A stretch of 64,000 nucleotides of DNA, from NCBI GenBank assembly GCA_004794785.1, contig SJOL01007418.1, positions 1,109,885 to 1,173,884 of the forward strand, given 5' to 3'. Positions within the stretch are counted from its first letter, which is position 1; every line of letters starts with the position of its first letter. This document shows positions 11,851 to 23,392 of this stretch, piece by piece. The notes below the pieces were generated by a model, which did not search any database, had not been told where the DNA came from, and was given only the letters and a program-made list of their open reading frames with translations. Source of the stretch: Opisthorchis felineus. Its lineage: Eukaryota > Platyhelminthes > Trematoda > Opisthorchiida > Opisthorchiidae. The translations under genes and the position numbers were made by a program.

Positions 11851-14000
11851 TCTCCTGTTATGTAAGTAGTATCGGAGGAAATATTCTAGCACCTTGAATA
11901 TTGTTCCAAGTGAAACACCGTTTTGCAACTAATTTCATCCTAAAAGAGTGATTCGGTCAACAATCAGTTGAGTTTCCAGTTACCAATAAGTTCAACTTTC
12001 TTCCATCATCAGATGAATTACATCATGTTTTTCCTGCTGTTGGTTGACAAAGTGAGGAACCCAGAATCGGTTGTACTCACATCGAAAAACAAAACCCACC
12101 GTACGACAGACCTCAAAGTTTGCGTAAAAAGTTGTTCACCTATGATACTAACTTGGAAACTGAAAAGGAGCTCCCATCATATTCCTTCCAAAATCTAGAG
12201 AGAAGTGAGATAGCATAAAGTTAGAGAGACAGATATCATCAAAAGGTCTAGTACACGCGTACCTGAAAATCCCCAATGAAATCAAACACGGAATAAACCC
12301 CAACTATCTCGCTTGAATTAGCAGGTACCAAAGATCTCTCCGACTAATCACCAGGGAGCGAGTTCCTTGGGTTGTTTTTTCTCACTTTTAGGAAGAACAC
12401 TTGAACTCCACCAGGATTTTGAACAAAGTTGACATCCGTAGTTTCATCTACCCGCAGTTACCGAATTACGCTATGTTCCGGTTTCTTAGTCATACAAACC
12501 CCATCCAGTGGTTAGGCTTACGAACAGACAATCAGACATTCATGATTTTGTTCACCAGTCACTACACAAAACTCTGTTTCTTGAGATGCGACGGTAATTA
12601 GGCAACAACAGTGAGACCTGGAATTTACTATAACCTATCACCTGGAGATATGAACTGAACTGGCTACACTTCGCGGTCCATTCATTCTCTCACTCTCTGT
12701 ACACCGATGAAATATGCAATTTTCCACCCCCTGATCGGCAAAAAATAAGCCTCTGTCGAACAAAACTTCGTGCAGTTACCATATAGGTGTCACAACTGAA
12801 CGAAAAACCAGGCAACCGGGGTCAGCAATCAAGTGGTCGTGAGTGCTAAACTGACTGCAGTTATCTGGAGATCACGTGGGTAGGAATCAGTATGAATGTA
12901 TAACGTAGTTTTCGCCGGGTAACACAGCCAATTCCTGTTTCTGTTTTACTGGCTAGTTCGTGAAAGCCACCTGGGGCTGGGAATGTACTATCGTCAACCG
13001 ATCAAGCAGTGGTCTGCCTGGATCTATTTATGAGTAGTTTTGGTCGAGATAATCCACTTGGTAGGCCCTGATACCTATTCGGGCATCCAGCTAATTGAAG
13101 AGTGTTCATAGAAGTGAGTAAATTGCGGCGCAACATTAACCAATTCTTCCAGAAGCCCCGAGAATTTTCAGCAGTCTGTTTTTACTCTCCTGAGTTTGTT
13201 CGAAAGCTTCCATATTTTTTTCAACAGTTGTGCAAATTTCATTAGAGTTATCCGGTGTTAACATGAGTAAGGGATCTTCGGTATGATTGCAGGTAAAAAT
13301 TCGACAAAATTCAGTCAAAATTTACCATAAACTATTCGTCCAATATTCATTCATTGTTGGGAGCATTGTGTGAATACTCGAAAATGTCACGATTACCACC
13401 CGGTGGATTTTGTGTACAACAATCTGTGGCATTTCGTCTTCTGGCATTTTGACTTACATGTCGTGAGGTCACTCCTTAGAATACATTCAAGCTTTTCTTA
13501 GTAAGGTTGGTCATTCGGATCAATCTAGACCCAGAGAAACCACTTATCTATAACCCTCACGAGTGGTTTTCGATGACAGTGGCTTGCACCAGTATGCAAA
13601 TTTGCCCCCTATTTAACTGTCACTGATAGACTGGTGCCTTTAGGAGTGGCTCCCAATCGAGTTAGCCTGCTGATGGGACACAGACATGGTAATTTGGTAA
13701 TCGGCTGCTTAGTTAAAGTAGAATCAGGTAAAATCAATTTTTCCTTACCAGTGGTTCTTTTTACAATCTGCCAATCGAAACAATCCTTTTTGCTGAACAA
13801 CCTCCTCAGTTTTTTATTAAAAAACTTATGCTTACCGCTCACATGTCTGCGTGCTTGTATACTTAAATATGCGGGTACTGTTTAGCTCAAGCTATCAGGA
13901 TGATGATGTCAAACAGACATCTCATAACCCGCAGTAAAGAGCAATCTGTTGAGGAATGTCCACACTGTTGCTGGAAGTTTCTTGTCCGACACGTGCAATG
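11851..14000. other. No gene seen
   Basis: Only short interrupted frames, with no convincing splice-site-bounded exon and no member of the repeat families described elsewhere in the window. Confidence 0.4.
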
Positions 14001-14219
14001 AAAACTCAAAATCTACTGATTACACTCCCGGAGGTCAGCATTTCCTCTTCGAGCTCTACCAGTTTTTTTTATCTTCTCCGTCAGTGAAAAATGAAACCCG
14101 CAAGAATATATCGATTTCATGACCAAGCATATCCCGCATTGGCAGCTTGTACTCCGAGTCTTCCCTATTCTGTTGAATTGTTTCGCTCCGGTGAAAAACG
14201 CTCCATTTTGTATACAAAT

Positions 14220-14345
14220 AACTTTCAACCAGTGGCCAGAGGGTCACACGTTCGAAACTCTCTGAGTTTCGTGAGATGCATACTACTGATGATTCCCAGC
14301 TATGATCAAACAGCTGTACAGTGCTTCTCGGCTTTCCAGCATAGA
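14220..14345 (+). mobile_element. SINE family S4, copy on plus strand
   Basis: ACACGTTCGAAACTC (B-box-like) is followed by TCGTGAGATGCATACTACTGATGATTCCC and AAACAGCTGTACAGTGCTTC...TTTCCAGCATAG. Sequence and order match the minus-strand copy at 11190-11320, and the central domain matches family S2. Confidence 0.55.
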
Positions 14346-15067
14346 TTGGCCTCACAGACAGGACGGCATCTCTACTGAATATGACCGAATCTCATCACAT
14401 TACTATGAAGTGTAACTTTAGTAGCTTGTGGACTCAAAGTACCCGCACAGATACTCGGAGTGGTTTAAGTGAACTTTTGACCTGCCGGCAATATAACTGT
14501 TGATGATGAAGAGTGGGAACGAACTTAAGTGTACCCTCTTTGTGCCATCACTCTTTGGAACATTACCTTAGTTTTTCTTTAACCGTGGGCCTGCACAAGC
14601 ATACCTCCGTTATACTGTCATCTCCTAGATACCCGATATCAATCACTCAAGTTCGACTTATTCGGTATAGTTCAGTGAGTATTTCAGGCAGTGGAGTATC
14701 AATGCTATCATATGTACGTTGTTAATCCCCGATGGCTGCAGTCAAACCGGCCGATGCACACCTAATCACTCGATCATGACTCCGGAACTACTTAGCTTCG
14801 CCCCAGCAAGTGTGATACTGCTTGAGGTTGACATGGACTATTTAGGTGACACTGAATGTGTTGTCTAATACCGTTGGAAGGGATAATGTGCTAGTCACAG
14901 TGATTTCTTCCGTTTTTTTTTGTCTGCCGGTGCATTCGGCCAGTCTGTCCGATCAGTTCAGCTGCTTAGCACCGACTGGTAAGAAAAAGTGAGTCAGTGT
15001 ACCTCACTGACATTCGTCGGTTCCTCTGAGAGTAACTGGACTCAGCCAACCGAAAGAAGATACCTAC

Positions 15068-15364
15068 CATTCACGTAAACTACCCCAGAAATGCAATTCC
15101 TCTGGTTCGATAGATAGTTGTGAAGCTTCTCACATGCCTGAGATGGTTCTGAACTGGTTCCTGACACAGCGGGAAGCCACTGCAATGCACGAGCCAGTAG
15201 AAGCTGGTTAAGAATGTGGGAAATGATAAGCGACTGAACCTGCTGAACTAAGCCTCGGGCGAGGAAGTGAACTGCGGAAGTGATGGCTTTTTGAATCCCA
15301 TGCTCAAAAGCTTTGTGGAGGACATCGATCCGGTCGCATGCTTGAGGATCAGAATTCCTATCAT
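15068..15364 (-). CDS. Candidate internal exon, helical protein
   Basis: The frame is open for 98 full codons between an acceptor (TGTGGAAG at 15365) and a strong donor (AATG|GTAGGT at 15068/15067). The acceptor is chosen because its entry phase (1) matches the exit of the exon at 15614-15716. An alternative acceptor, TTATTTTAG near 15416, opens the same frame further upstream but would not join in phase. The translation is a run of amphipathic helices: DVLHKAFEHGIQKAITSAVH, FLARGLVQQVQSLIISHILN, QLLLARALQWLPA. It is reminiscent of HEAT-like or other helical-rod proteins. I cannot assign a family. Confidence 0.45.
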
Positions 15365-15613
15365 CTTCCACACACGGCCAATACGGATGAAATAATGTGA
15401 AAAGTGATAATCCCTAAAATAACTGCTATGTACTTAGTGCCCTTCCTACAACTACACAACTGGATGGAACTTGTCGCTACGGCGTGTTGCCAGGTCAAAC
15501 TCGTCGCTTTTTTCAAAAAAGATGGAAGTTAACATGATAAAGGGGCTGGACCGTTCCTTGGCTGGTTCCCTCGCGTAATGCGTTGCCTGTCAGAAAAACA
15601 AAAGTATGCGCAC

Positions 15614-15716
15614 CTTCTAATGAAGTATTTGGATGAACATTCCGAAATTTCTTCGTAATCTCACGAAACAGAAGCAAATAGATTGATCGCATCATTGCAG
15701 TGCGTACTTGCGGCAC
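15614..15716 (-). CDS. Candidate internal exon, same gene as 15068-15364
   Basis: A textbook acceptor (TTGTTCTTTGCAG) at 15717 and a usable donor (AGAAG|GTGCGC at 15614/15613) bound 103 bp. The exon enters at phase 0 and leaves at phase 1. It reads MMRSIYLLLFREITKKFRNV followed by HPNTSLE, a hydrophobic then basic helix. The splice product continues into the helical exon at 15364-15068, then the terminal exon at 9762-9542. No family is recognised. The next upstream exon should end in phase 0; none was identified with confidence. Confidence 0.45.
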
Positions 15717-15909
15717 CTGCAAAGAACAAAGCAACCATTAACTGATCAAGTACTATACCATCAATCTGTGAAACTCGATGTTTCTAGCTAGTAACCGCCT
15801 GTATTTCAACAAACCATCTTCATGAAAAAATGATGAATAATCGAGACTAGTTGTAAGTTGCTGCAGAATGTCTAGAGCTTTTATTCACATTACTCTTTTT
15901 TTAACAGTC

Positions 15910-16040
15910 CATCTCCTCCTCTAGCACTGGGTTCGGCTTTCGCTCTTATTAGAGCTCATCACTGTTACACATCTTACCAGGATTCGAACCCCGAACTTCT
16001 GATAAGTGAAGCAAGCGTGCCGGCACTATTCCACCAGCAC
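15910..16040 (-). mobile_element. SINE family S2, tRNA-derived, copy 1
   Basis: On the minus strand the copy starts GTGCTGGTGGAATAG and carries a good B box (GGGTTCGAATCC), closing to CTGG like a tRNA acceptor stem. It is followed by GATGAGCTCTAATAAGAGCG, the domain shared with the copies at 56.7 and 63.0 kb. It is a tRNA-like head, not a functional tRNA gene. Confidence 0.65.
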
Positions 16041-17765
16041 AAACCAGGATCATTTAATTTATCACATCTGAATAGGTGGGTGTCTTAACGCTTGGGTGAT
16101 TTGGCTGGTTTGTTCAACGCATCGTGTTTTCTAGAACGTCACGCAATGCTTGAAATGGCATCCCAAGTACACCTAGTACACAGAATACTGAGAATAGGAC
16201 TCGAACCGTGACCTCACGATACCAGCTAGCTCACTGCGGACAATACTTCCGCATATCGACTGGATTCGGCACGCAACTACTGAACCGAACATACGCAAGC
16301 AACCGTCTGTGTCACCACCGAGCTACTTGCCTAATTTCAACAAGAGACCATTTATCCACGGTTTCACGTCACTCAGAAGGCAGTGCAATGCAATATTGTA
16401 TAGTATGTGTTTTGGTATATTTGCTCACACCAAGTGCGTAGGTAGCAAATAGGAAATCCATGTTCAGATGCGTATTCATAGGTAAAAGATGGATGGCCAG
16501 CAATAGTGCGAAGATATCATACGAGAAACGGCTCCACTGATATTTGAGGGCCCATGTGCTAAGCTTCCTCTATACAAGTAACAAGTAATATACACCAGAA
16601 GGTGACCTGCGCCAACCACACAACTATCCTCTCATGCCTCGCGGGGTACGGCGTATCTCCACTGTTCCATGTCAGCTTTTCACCAAACACTCCAGTAAGT
16701 CTCAGTGGCATCTCTCGGACCTGGACGATCTTTGTTTTCCGAGCACCGGCAAACTTGTGATACTCAACTGTTCACACAAATGCATAAAACTAGATCAAGG
16801 ACGGTGTGGCTGTCATACCAGGTTAGTTCATCGTTGCCTAAGAGTAGTCCTCAGATAGACCAGCGATCTGTACAAAAATGATTCTGCGCCAAAGTACAAA
16901 CTGACTAGTGACCATCTTGTTTGACCCTTGCCTTAGGAACCACATTGGTGTTCAATCTGAATGCATTGGTAAGTTCTGAGGATCATTCACGATCACCAAA
17001 CTCCCATAAGGTTTATGACGCGTAGTAACTTCTACCTGAATGAAATTCACGCCGGATCCTTGTAACTAGCGTAGTGTTTCCATCTCTCCAACCATCCTGG
17101 TCAGTTCAGAAGCACACTAGGCATCACAGTAATCGAATCATTTTTTAATATGCAAACGACACTTACAGGTCTGACTCCGTCAACTTACAACGAAACAAAA
17201 GCCACGAAATGGCCTACTATAGGTCTCAATGGAAAGGTAAGTTCGAAGTGCCATACGTATGGGTTGTCCTATTCCTGTGCTTTTTTTCGGGTTGTTATGG
17301 CGGACTCCGGACGCGTAATACGAAGCCATCCACGGAAGGCTAAAAGTGGGGCGAAGCCAGCCCCGCTTAGAATCGCAAAGGCACCCCACCAGCGGGCAAA
17401 CATCTTCGGTAGATTTCCTTGAACAATCACCATCTCGTTTTTCTCTGTTCCAGCCTTCCTCAAATCTGTTGATCATATTACATCAACAGCATCACAGCAA
17501 TCCACCTCCTGACAGTGGGTTTCCGGTACCTTTGCTAACATCAGAACGCCAAGATTAGTGTCATTATATTCTCTGATCTCGGTACTCACTTCGCATTGCC
17601 CTGAAAAACACAAGCGTGTATCTATTTCAGGCCAAACAATCGGTCAAGTAACGTCCATTCGAGAAGAGTGTCGAGGGGTGGCTTGGCAACAATGCCCATG
17701 AACTATCAACCTAGGCTAACGATAAAGATTAGAGTCATTGTAGACTTTGCAAGAATGCAGATGCG

Positions 17766-18116
17766 TCACTTGCATTTTTTGAGCGTTTTATTTTCCGGAG
17801 ATGGAATTCTGCGCCACAGAAACCGTTTTACTGTGGTTGAGTTAGTATACGAGAGTCCTTCAACGCCCCCGGAAGACGTTTGGAAATTAGACGCCCCAAC
17901 CCAACGACTTCGTGGACCACCATCCATTGTCATATTTTTTCGAGTCCAGAATTCTCCAGTGGCAATCACCATCCTGACAAGACTTGGCCTGATTACATCC
18001 TCTTGGGGATCGTGGCAAGTCAGAATTCTCACTCGGCCATCTTCGATATGCAGTCTTGTTTCGTCAACCTCAACAACACAATTGTAGTGTTTATCAGCTT
18101 GGGTAGATCTTGAGTT
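17766..18116 (-). CDS. Candidate exon, unknown beta-rich protein
   Basis: Open on the minus strand after an ACGTAG acceptor at 18117, entering at phase 0. The first half is convincing: HYNCVVEVDETRLHIEDGRV, RILTCHDPQEDVIRPSLV, RMVIATGEFWT, an alternation suggestive of beta strands. The second half, from about 17950, is rich in Ser/Thr/Gly/Arg and may be past the real splice donor; several weak GT sites occur and I cannot choose. I considered a transposase because of the VEVDET string, but the metal-binding spacing expected of such enzymes is not visible. Family unknown. Confidence 0.3.
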   Translation of the reverse strand, partial: NSRSTQADKHYNCVVEVDETRLHIEDGRVRILTCHDPQEDVIRPSLVRMVIATGEFWTRKNMTMDGGPRSRWVGASNFQTSSGGVEGLSYTNSTTVKRFLWRRIPSPENKTLKKCK

Positions 18117-18739
18117 CTACGTGTTTTCAAGATTGGCCCACATAACTTGCTAACAAGTAAAAACTCCATAATCTTCAAGTTGACCCTAGAGTCTTTAATC
18201 TAGACAGCGGACTCACGTAGGACACATAAAATAACTAGCTACGTGCTCGAAACGAGAATGAAGAACAAACAACTTTTGGCCCGACTCTCTGAGGTCATAT
18301 CGGTTCGAGACACCCTATTCAGGCACCTAATGTCAACATATTAAATGTTATAGACATTCTGGCAGATATCGGGTCATGCAAGGATAACCAAGCAACACGG
18401 AATGCATGTGGGGAAAGTGTGAAAACCGGGACAAGGAATGTTTAGTGGACTTAGGCGCAGATCTAGTAGACAACAAAAGGGAAGCCACATAAGGTCAGGC
18501 ATAATGTTCCATATGTGGGGAGACACGATCAGAGATTGGAGCGATTGGCGAGCTAGCGGCGGAACAACATATGGTAAAACGATCTCCACTCGCCGAAAAT
18601 ATCTGGTTACACTTACCCAGCGGGCACAGCAGCTGCCCAGCGAAGGATAAAAGGTCTGAAGAAGAACATTCCAAACGAGAAATTCAGCTGAATCCAATTG
18701 AGTCTCCCGTTAAAACCAAATTAGCGTCCGAGTGGGAAT

Positions 18740-18890
18740 ATTTGACAGTTTTCATTCAGTTTAGGTTTAAGTAGAACGTAATGGAAACTCAGGGACTGCG
18801 CCTCTGTGATGAACACCAAGAAGGATGAAACCGGTCGTGGGTTGTCAAAGAGTTTTCAACAACCTTAAAAGCAGTGTGTTACGCACGGAT
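18740..18890 (+). repeat. S3 interspersed repeat body
   Basis: GTTTAAGTAGAACGTAATGGAAACTCAGGGACTGCGCCTCTGTGATGAACACCAAGAAGGATGAAAC corresponds to the reverse complement of 43550-43650. This copy is therefore oriented opposite to the one at 43.6 kb. The sequence GTCAAAGAGTTTTCAACAACC follows. Confidence 0.45.
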
Positions 18891-19067
18891 ATCCTGATGG
18901 GTTTGTCAGGAAGTATCAGTCCTTACCAATCTCAGGGCTGTAAATCACCTCCTCGACCCATACACAGCTATCGTTTAAAGGTGATGATATTTTATTCCAA
19001 ATCTGTTTCAATCCTCAGTATGTGGCTCGACGCCCGTTTTACACAGCAACCAACAAACATACTTCAA

Positions 19068-19295
19068 ATGCACTTATTTACACAACAATTTGGTCTTGAC
19101 GGTAGACTCACCTGAATTCCAGTTTAATGTCTCTTCCGATGTTATTCAACTGAATGTGCTGCACACAGGCCGCCTCATGTTTCAGTTGGTATGATATTCG
19201 AGATATCGTAGTATGTTTTCATGAACGAAACTACTCACAAGGCTGCTGGTCGAAGCGTTTTCAGCAACCTTGTTAGTAGTTTCGTTCATAAAAGC
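19068..19295 (+). repeat. S3 interspersed repeat copy ending in a hairpin
   Basis: The head CATTTGCA-like/TTACACAACAATTTGG is followed by GTCTTGACGGTAGACTCACCTGAA, CAACTGAATGTGCTGCACAC, GCCGCCTCATGTTTCAG and GATATTCGAGATATCG. These match 58540-58700 closely. The copy then runs into the 81-nt inverted repeat at 19215-19295. Confidence 0.6.
19215..19295. other. 81-nt hairpin with 34-bp arms
   Basis: Positions 19215-19248 fold back on 19262-19295 around a 13-nt loop. Of 34 positions, 30 are Watson-Crick pairs, one is a G-T wobble and three are isolated mismatches. The dimensions and spaced mismatches are those of an animal pre-miRNA. It sits at the end of an S3 repeat copy, so it could also be a repeat-derived inverted terminal structure. 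Confidence 0.65.
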
Positions 19296-19946
19296 TAACA
19301 CACCCATTCCGTTAGTGAAAGATGGCCTACTCATGCTAGTTACCTCACGCTGCATGCACATGTAGAAACAAGTACGTAGGTAGAACAGTGGGGCAATTTT
19401 CGACACGCGCATCAAACTACTCGCCAAAATGGCTCCTAGGATCAACTGCCCAGGACAGCTCCTGTCATGAATTGCACTGGCATGCTGGATTCGTTCCGGA
19501 TTATCCGTTTCCAGTAAAGGCAGACGATGAGACCGTTAGGTGAATTTAACCAGATCTACGGTTACAGAAGTAGACCGTTTTAGCATCCACCTTATCTTTG
19601 TAGGGCTGACAAACGGAAATAGGACGTTTCCCCCTTCGTCCTCATCCTAACCCTAATGGCAATCCGTCCTCATACATATGACACGTCATGCATAACCTCA
19701 CGTAGCTTCCTGTTTGTTGACCCGACCCTACCTATTGCGTTCGCACCTTAGCCTCCCAAACATTCGCGACTTCAGTTTTCACATTTTCTTCACATGTGAG
19801 TTCCACGTCGCTTGGCCATCCTAACATGCTTCGATATCCGGCAGCGTCCGTTCATACTTGTTATGCTGACGTTAGGTAGTAGAATAGAAATTTATGAAAC
19901 TACACGTTTTCAAAGAGTCCAGCCGGAAGCCGTTTGTCTCCCTTAC

Positions 19947-20177
19947 TTGTTTCAGATTCGTCAACTGAAATCAACGTTTTACGTGTTGTTCCGGACGACG
20001 AAGTTTTAAACTGAACAACCTCATTCCAGGGCCCTCTGTCCACCTCTACTATCTGGTTTGGGGACTTAGATGGAGGCGGCTGACGGGGGCGAAAAAAAGT
20101 TTGACAATCTTCCAAACTCAAAAACTTGACGTGAAATCCACTTCCCCGGAATTTTGCAGTGTACTTTAGGAGTGCAG
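19947..20177 (-). CDS. Candidate exon, possibly REC114-like
   Basis: A strong donor (AACAA|GTAAGG at 19947/19946, exit phase 1) closes a frame that is open from about 20180. Acceptors are possible at 20178 (GTAAAG) or 20164 (CCTAAAG). The translation starts YTAKFRGSGFHVKFLSLEDC, continues with a Pro/Ser stretch (FFRPRQPPPSKSPNQIVEVD) and ends in a Ser/Thr-rich tail. A strand of the form FxVxF followed by an E-x-C helix start and then a disordered Ser/Pro tail recalls the end of the PH-like fold of meiotic REC114 proteins. This is a weak resemblance from memory, not an identification. The adjacent exons of this gene were not found. Confidence 0.35.
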
Positions 20178-21204
20178 CTTTACGTCAATCGGCCGAAACC
20201 GTCAGTTTGTCTAAAAGTCGCATGAGAACGTCATGATGACATTTGTGACAGTGATGTCCTATTAAAATGGTTCTGCTTCCATCATTATGAACAGGCGCTT
20301 ACACCCCAGTATCAGATGAGCTTCTAACTGTGCTAGCCATCCCCACTTCCCGCAGCTTATGAGAACCACAATCAAGCGGGCGACATAGAATCCACTCCAC
20401 TACTTTCACAAACTCATTCTAGCCAACCTAATAATTTGAATCGTCCCCTAATGTTTGGAACCGTATAATAATCCTGTATTTTCAAACTCTAGATGGAAAG
20501 ACGTCAAACGAAGCCTTGCTGTTCGTTAAACTTAGTCAAACAACCACACAGTAAACCATTCGCTAATTGCACTTTGCCTCGTCACCAGGGTCGCAGGTTG
20601 GGAATCGATGCTTGAACTGCACACCTGGCGGTGGCCGGTTTAGGTTCCCTAAGCCAACGATCATTATCACCTAGGCGATAAGGCTGGACAAAAAGTATAT
20701 TGTGTTGTAACTTGCCCACGCTTTGTGCGTGTGCGATTGTGACAGGTGGCGATTTGTCATCAGCGGCACGTGTGGGTCTAGGCGCCAACAGGGAGCCAAG
20801 ATAAACAGCAGTCGACCAGCGCTAATCACCTACACATCCGAACTGACTCCATTAGAAAATCTCGTCCTCGTGGGACTCGTTGGCTGTTCTGATAGTTTTG
20901 CATTATTATCTACTGATCAATCAGTGACCCAGCAACAAACACACGCGTGCTGGTGTCAACGTGTGTGATTGTTTCGCACTGTCATTGCTCTCCGGGAATT
21001 GACTCCATATTTGGGAATGAGTGGGAGATTTCCTAACCAGTATTGTTCTAGGGACGAAAGAATGTTCAGGAAAAAACAGCTATACCGTGATAATAGTGCA
21101 GCTGGGACCGAAAATATTCCAGGGTCACGGAACTGCACTATACACATTGCTCTCCACATCTTGTTTCTCTGCGCGGCATGGCAACTGCGATTGGGACTCT
21201 TCAG

Positions 21205-21397
21205 CAAGGCTTATGGGGTGGCCGCCTAAAAGCGCTCGAAACCGTGACACAAATCCAGTCGCAATTGCGTGGGCGATCGACTTTATTGCTGGTGCTCGCC
21301 GCATTGTGTTCGGACAGGCCGAATATAGTGAAGTTAAAAAACTGGGGCGTCGGATATCCTACTCTCTCCATCCTCGGACTGGAGAAGAGGACACCTG
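21205..21397 (+). CDS. Candidate plus-strand exon, frame ambiguous
   Basis: A good acceptor (GGGACTCTTCAG) and an excellent donor (ACACCTG|GTGAGT) bound 193 bp. Two of the three frames are fully open. One reads QGLWGGRLKALETVTQIQSQ onward, the other SARNRDTNPVAIAWAIDFIA onward. Neither is recognised and there are no identifiable neighbours on this strand. It could be a real exon, an exon fossil, or chance. Confidence 0.2.
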
Positions 21398-21399
21398 GT

Positions 21400-23060
21400 G
21401 AGTGATTTAAGGAAGGCCAGTGCGAGCGACAGAAGAGACAGCTTTTATCTCAAAGCAGAGATATCTCTATCCCATTTGTGATCTTCCCTGGGTGCCTAAT
21501 GCTAACTCGTTTTTCGCCCATTTTCCGTCCCCACTCTCTTATGTTGTTTACATTGGCACTCAAAAAGTAAAATTGATCACGGGGTGATGCGATGGCATGA
21601 CTTGCTCGCATTCGTGATCTGGGGCAATCTTATGTTGTTATCTCGAAAGTGGAACCATAGTGGATTCTCAGAATGTCTTTCCAACAAAGAGTGAAAAATA
21701 AACACCGAGTTTGCCCCACTCATGGGGAGGAAGACCAATATTCCCAAACATGTCTACTGATTTCGAAACTTGAAAGTCGCAAAAGAACTAAGTGCCAATC
21801 ACACAGAACGACTTACACACCAGTAAATTTGCTCACACTAATGCAGTCCAAGTAGCCTTGAGGTTGTGTTGGCCCAATAAATCAACGCTGTCGACAATCC
21901 GGAACTGAGATTTCACACGAAGCGTAGCAGCTCGTGAGAACGACCGACAGGAAAGCACATGAGTCGACTCAGGCCAGCCTGCATATCATGCTTAATGGTT
22001 TTCAAATATCAGTTGATTTCGGCGTGCTTGTGGCTCAGGTGCTCCTACACGGTTCAGGCCATGATTTCTCTGACAGCTAACGTCCTACATGCTTTTTGAG
22101 GTCACCTAGTACAAATATGACAAATATCCGTGAATGGACACGTTTCTATCTGGACTCTAACGCGTTGCCCACACTGTTTTCGACTAAGCGTTGAATGCTG
22201 ATGGCCTTGGTTTCTGCTCCAGCTGGTGTTGGGCTTCAAAAATGTGCAGGCTCCCAGCAAAATCGTGTTCAGTTCACCAATGTACGAACACCGCAATCTG
22301 CTCATATTCTTATTATAATGACACAACACTTAGCGAAAAATTTTTTGTTGGTTGCTTCAGACAGTCTTCCGTCTATGCTTCGTAGTTTATTACGACCTAT
22401 TTAGAGAGGTATTACGCACCAAGTTCCCGACTACTGATGGATGCCTTTCGAACTGCTTCGACATATTGCAGGTCATATTCATGCAACAATTGCCGTGCTG
22501 CTACCGAATAACTCAATACGACGGGGCTGGATGTGCTCCCTGTTGTGCCCCTTAATCTCGGGGGGGGGGGTTCTCCGATGAGCCCACGCGGAACTGATCT
22601 TAAGTGCGAGGCATAGTTTGTTGAATAATTTCAAAGTGAACTGGTCTACACTGTTTCAGCTCAGTAAGCTTGAGGTGAAGAAACTACCGTATTATACACC
22701 ATATCGGTATGGGTTACTGGCAGTGGAACTCGTCAGTGCATTTGTGTTAAAGATAGTAAGCCAATAACGACCGTGTCGAAGAAGAGAAGACTCAAGATTG
22801 ATTGATCGTCATGGTCAAATGCTCCACAACCTCGAATCAAGTACGGGGTCACGTGGATGATCTACGGGAGCTTAGGATTTCTCAGTTAGAACAGAGAAAT
22901 GTCCTCTTCGATGAAATACTCCTCTAGATTTCCACGACATGTTGCTCACCAGGGGAGGCCTAGCACTAACGATTTTTTCGTGCTCTTGGAGATTATTCAC
23001 TTTATCACCATTCCTTAAGGTACATCTGTTTGACATAATAAGCGCCATATGGCAGCGGAA
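21400..23060. other. No gene seen
   Basis: Short interrupted frames only, with a G-run at about 22560. No repeat family of this window was recognised. Confidence 0.4.
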
Positions 23061-23068
23061 TGCATTTC

Positions 23069-23074
23069 TTTATT
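23069..23074 (-). terminator. AATAAA polyadenylation signal of the RhoGAP gene
   Basis: AATAAA on the minus strand, 195 nt beyond the TAG stop of the RhoGAP reading frame, is a plausible distance for a 3' untranslated region in a compact animal transcript. Confidence 0.5.
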
Positions 23075-23269
23075 AAAAAGCAAAAGTCAGTGGAACAGAA
23101 TCACAATAGGCACTAAATGAGACCGGTTCGAGTTTTGAGCTCATAGCAATGGCTAATGACGGTGGCTAGGGAAGATATTATCGTAGAAATTCTGGTCGGT
23201 AGTTTCATAAGGTATGTACACATATGACGGGAGAATGGGGTCCGCAAAGAAGGAACAATAGCAAGCGGA

Positions 23270-23392
23270 CTATTTGATGGAAGTTTCGATCCGACTGGGT
23301 AGCGGAGACTTGAGAGAGTGCAAATACTGTGCTCGGGAGAAAGTAGTGGGTGTGCGCCGCACACGAAAATCAAGTATTGGACTGATCGGATG
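23270..23392 (-). CDS. RhoGAP gene exon 5 (C-terminus, residues 538-577)
   Basis: The acceptor TTTTTCCTCCGTGCAG opens a phase-0 frame of 40 codons ending in TAG at 23270. It encodes HPISPILDFRVRRTPTTFSR and SLKSPLPSRIETSIK, basic with several Ser-Pro and Thr-Pro sites, a pattern of proline-directed kinase targets. An AATAAA follows 195 nt later. Confidence 0.7.
   Translation of the reverse strand, partial: HPISPILDFRVRRTPTTFSRAQYLHSLKSPLPSRIETSIK

Noticed and set aside
18438..18697. Opposing open frames near 18.4-18.7 kb
   Set aside because: No splice boundaries or motifs; some similarity by eye to sequence near 28.8 kb suggests a diverged repeat, but too weak to call.
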